This document shows positions 62,016-64,000 of a DNA stretch of 64,000 nt, one piece after another. Each line of letters starts with the position of its first letter. Within the stretch, counting starts at the first letter, position 1. The notes beneath the pieces were generated by a model. That model worked only from the letters and a program-made list of their open reading frames with translations. It made no database searches and was not told the DNA's origin. The stretch is taken from contig JAZSFC010000031.1 in assembly GCA_045531955.1 (NCBI GenBank), positions 1 to 64,000 of the forward strand. Direction: 5' to 3'. The position numbers were made by a program, and so were the translations under genes. The stretch comes from SIG299 sp045531955. GTDB lineage: Bacteria; Bacillota; Clostridia; Lachnospirales; Lachnospiraceae.

Positions 62016-63597
62016 TAACCTCTTTCCATTTTTCTATCAAAACTGCCGTGGTATATTTTTTGCCAAGTTCATAGGCGTATACCATTGCCTCATTCCAGTT
62101 GGTCAGGTTGTCCAAATAAAAGGAAACTGCTTCCCTGATTCCGTCTAATTCCTTTAGTACCAGACCATTTTTTCCGTCTTCCACAAACTCCGTATTACGG
62201 TACACCACCTGAGGAATTCCCATGCTGATACCGGTAATCCTAAGATACAATTCGCTTGTTTTCCGCATATCAAGAATAAGTCTTTGCTCTCTGATGCACT
62301 TACTTACCGAAAGTTCATCAACACACTGTTCCGCATAAAATTTGACAGGAACTGTTTCCTCTGCATCCAGAATATTTTCAGCAACAGCACCTTTCTTTTC
62401 TTCAGCTGCCCATTCCTCCGGCATTCCTGCACTTTTTAAAATTCTCCGGACTTTTTCCAGCAACATTTTAGGTCTGCCGTAATCTGCCATTCGGGTAAAC
62501 AGATGAACACGCGCATTTTCATTGTCCGGAAGATATTCACCCAGACGGCAAATCAGTTCTTCGAACCATTCCTCTTCCATTCCGTCAACCGGCACTAAAA
62601 TTTTTTGCACATTCAGCTGTTGGCTGATACCTAAATCCACGCGGGAATCAAATGGTGTAATGTCTGTGATATTCGTTAATTCTTTTTCTACTCTTCTCTG
62701 GATTCTTTTTAAATTATCCTGAGAATCCGTAATGATATACCTGGCTTCCCGAATCATATGGATAACTTCTTCCATGCGGTTCTTTATATCATATCTTTCT
62801 CCAAAAAATGAAAGAATCATTTTTCTGTTATTTAATACATTACAAAGCATATCTTTATGTAAATTATGAACTGCCACGCAAAACATATCTGCAGCATCAG
62901 TCAGTTGCAAATACGCAGTTAAAACTTCCTGAATCACCTCACGAAGACCGGTATAAGACAGTTTGGAAAACTCCTTACTATATTCCTCTTCCTGATAGGA
63001 AAGCAAAAACGTCGGATTTTTGGGATTTATTTCTACATGGTCGTCCACAAAAAAATGCCGGATTTTCCACACACCGGTATCGGTCAAATAGTCCTGGTAG
63101 ATTGGTTTTGCATTCTCATATACAATAGTACTGGAGACAAATCCCCGGTCGTCATAAATATTTCTGCGATGTAATATTTCGTTCTGATATATATCTACCT
63201 GAATCGGGTTTCCGTCTTCCCCAAAATCCACTTGGGCATACTTTTTCCCCTGTAACTGCGCAATCATAGCAAACGGAGAATAAATAAAATCTATATGCTC
63301 CGGCCAATTCAGATTGTGAAGAGAAAACATGGATACTTTTTTTCTTTTTACTTCCTGAATGGCATCAAAACAAGACCAGTATGGTGCACGGAATACACTT
63401 TGCCGGTGTAAAAAATGGCGGAAATTCGGTGCAAAACTGAGCAACATGATTTGAAACGGATAGGCTTTACTGCGTTGAAACAGCTGAATATGTTTTACTG
63501 TATCATCGAACTCCGTACGCATTCGTCTGGTATACCAATACTGTTCATTTTCCCGCCATTCGTCCTGCTGATACCAGGCCGGTATAAAATATAACAT
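61957..63597 (-). CDS. asp1: Accessory Sec system protein Asp1
   Basis: Asp1 is a glycosyltransferase-like scaffold (without known catalysis) that links the export machinery and substrate. The 546-residue protein starts MLYFIPAWYQQDEWRENEQ, contains SMFSLHNLNWPEHIDFIYSP and VDIYQNEILHRRNIYDDRGF, and a C-terminal GT-like domain with ITGISMGIPQVV near the end. It begins 8 bp after secY2. Confidence 0.92.
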   Translation of the reverse strand: MLYFIPAWYQQDEWRENEQYWYTRRMRTEFDDTVKHIQLFQRSKAYPFQIMLLSFAPNFRHFLHRQSVFRAPYWSCFDAIQEVKRKKVSMFSLHNLNWPEHIDFIYSPFAMIAQLQGKKYAQVDFGEDGNPIQVDIYQNEILHRRNIYDDRGFVSSTIVYENAKPIYQDYLTDTGVWKIRHFFVDDHVEINPKNPTFLLSYQEEEYSKEFSKLSYTGLREVIQEVLTAYLQLTDAADMFCVAVHNLHKDMLCNVLNNRKMILSFFGERYDIKNRMEEVIHMIREARYIITDSQDNLKRIQRRVEKELTNITDITPFDSRVDLGISQQLNVQKILVPVDGMEEEWFEELICRLGEYLPDNENARVHLFTRMADYGRPKMLLEKVRRILKSAGMPEEWAAEEKKGAVAENILDAEETVPVKFYAEQCVDELSVSKCIREQRLILDMRKTSELYLRITGISMGIPQVVYRNTEFVEDGKNGLVLKELDGIREAVSFYLDNLTNWNEAMVYAYELGKKYTTAVLIEKWKEVIDIVGNNSGITTGNGKLEN

Positions 63598-63605
63598 ACG
63601 TCCTC

Positions 63606-64000
63606 CTAAATAAACGGCTTATATGCCCCTAAATGTTTAATGGCAAAAACTTCCCTGCCCAGATTACATACAATACCGGTTAACATCATAACCGAAGTTG
63701 GCAGAGCAGCAAAAGAGCCTTGCAAATTTCCCATCAACTGCAAAAGTAACGGAAAACCGAGACAAATACTCATCATAGTGGCACTGAACAATGCCAAACC
63801 GGTAATCGTACGGGATAAATACTTTTTTGTTTCTTTTCCCGCATGTACATTTTGAATACTGTCACCACTTTTTAAAAACTGATCCGTAAGTTCTCCCGGG
63901 TTTACAAATACCCTGGAAAATCCTACAGTTAGCAGATATAGAATTACTATATAAACTATAATTCCCACCGGCTTGGTTAATGCTAAATTTTCCTGTAACC
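63606..64000 (-). CDS. secY2: Accessory Sec channel protein SecY2, C-terminal part (cut by window edge)
   Basis: About 131 residues of the C-terminus are visible; the gene continues beyond the right edge. Three or four hydrophobic helices are seen (MGIIVYIVILYLLTVGF; TITGLALFSATMMSICLGF; TSVMMLTGIVCNLGREVF), and the loop FVNPGELTDQFLKSGDSIQN resembles the cytosolic C5 loop of SecY proteins. Identity rests largely on position upstream of asp1 and this SecY-like pattern. The substrate gene is expected further right. Confidence 0.85.
   Translation of the reverse strand, partial: LQENLALTKPVGIIVYIVILYLLTVGFSRVFVNPGELTDQFLKSGDSIQNVHAGKETKKYLSRTITGLALFSATMMSICLGFPLLLQLMGNLQGSFAALPTSVMMLTGIVCNLGREVFAIKHLGAYKPFI

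Overview
The window looks like chromosome of an anaerobic, low-to-medium GC Firmicute, most likely a Lachnospiraceae member. The reasons are: families common there (DUF5688, the clostridial Rpn type, BspA-type leucine-rich proteins with Pro/Thr linkers, class III fructose bisphosphatase, PyrBI, NfnAB, T-box control of an aminoacyl-tRNA synthetase), strong AGGAGG ribosome sites and sigma-A promoters. I do not assign a genus. No rRNA, tRNA, CRISPR array, prophage or transposase gene was seen.

Region 1 (1-16.4 kb) is a pectin and uronate utilisation island. On the minus strand at the left edge is a sugar-binding lipoprotein of an ABC importer. Divergent from it are a membrane-bound AraC regulator, a rhamnogalacturonan-acetylesterase-like SGNH hydrolase and a GH43 enzyme. 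Then comes a minus-strand operon uxaB-uxaA-kdgK-kduI-(unknown)-GH28, and divergently a LacI regulator with uxaC. Together these release and deacetylate oligosaccharides inside the cell, convert galacturonate through tagaturonate and altronate to KDG and KDPG, and feed unsaturated uronate in through KduI. KduD lies 30 kb away (46.0 kb), yet the palindrome TGTAA-N4-TTACA sits in front of the importer, uxaB and kduD, so they probably form one regulon. KDPG aldolase is not in the window.

Region 2 (16.4-27.7 kb) is mixed: two MITE-like palindromes, an XRE regulator, a short alanyl-tRNA synthetase lacking the C-terminal domain but controlled by a T-box, a GH154 plus GH88 glucuronide operon with its AraC regulator, pyrBI, a DUF3737 protein, rpsO and a DUF1015 protein.

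Region 3 (27.7-39.5 kb) is accessory: a 2519-residue secreted leucine-rich/InlB-repeat protein whose middle has a visibly different base composition, a smaller related surface protein, a 5'-truncated Rpn nuclease and a DUF5688 protein.

Region 4 (39.5-54.9 kb) is mostly housekeeping: NfnBA, yerC, an operon yqeG-aroK-aroQ-pepP-efp, kduD, glf, an iron-sulfur and thiolation cluster (iscR-iscS-iscU-mnmA), a SpoVB-like flippase and fbp.

Region 5 (54.9-64.0 kb) is the most striking part: an accessory Sec glycoprotein export locus, secY2-asp1-asp2-asp3-secA2-gtfA-gtfB, in the streptococcal order, tightly packed and overlapping. asp4 and asp5 are absent after gtfB, and the secreted substrate gene is not in the window.
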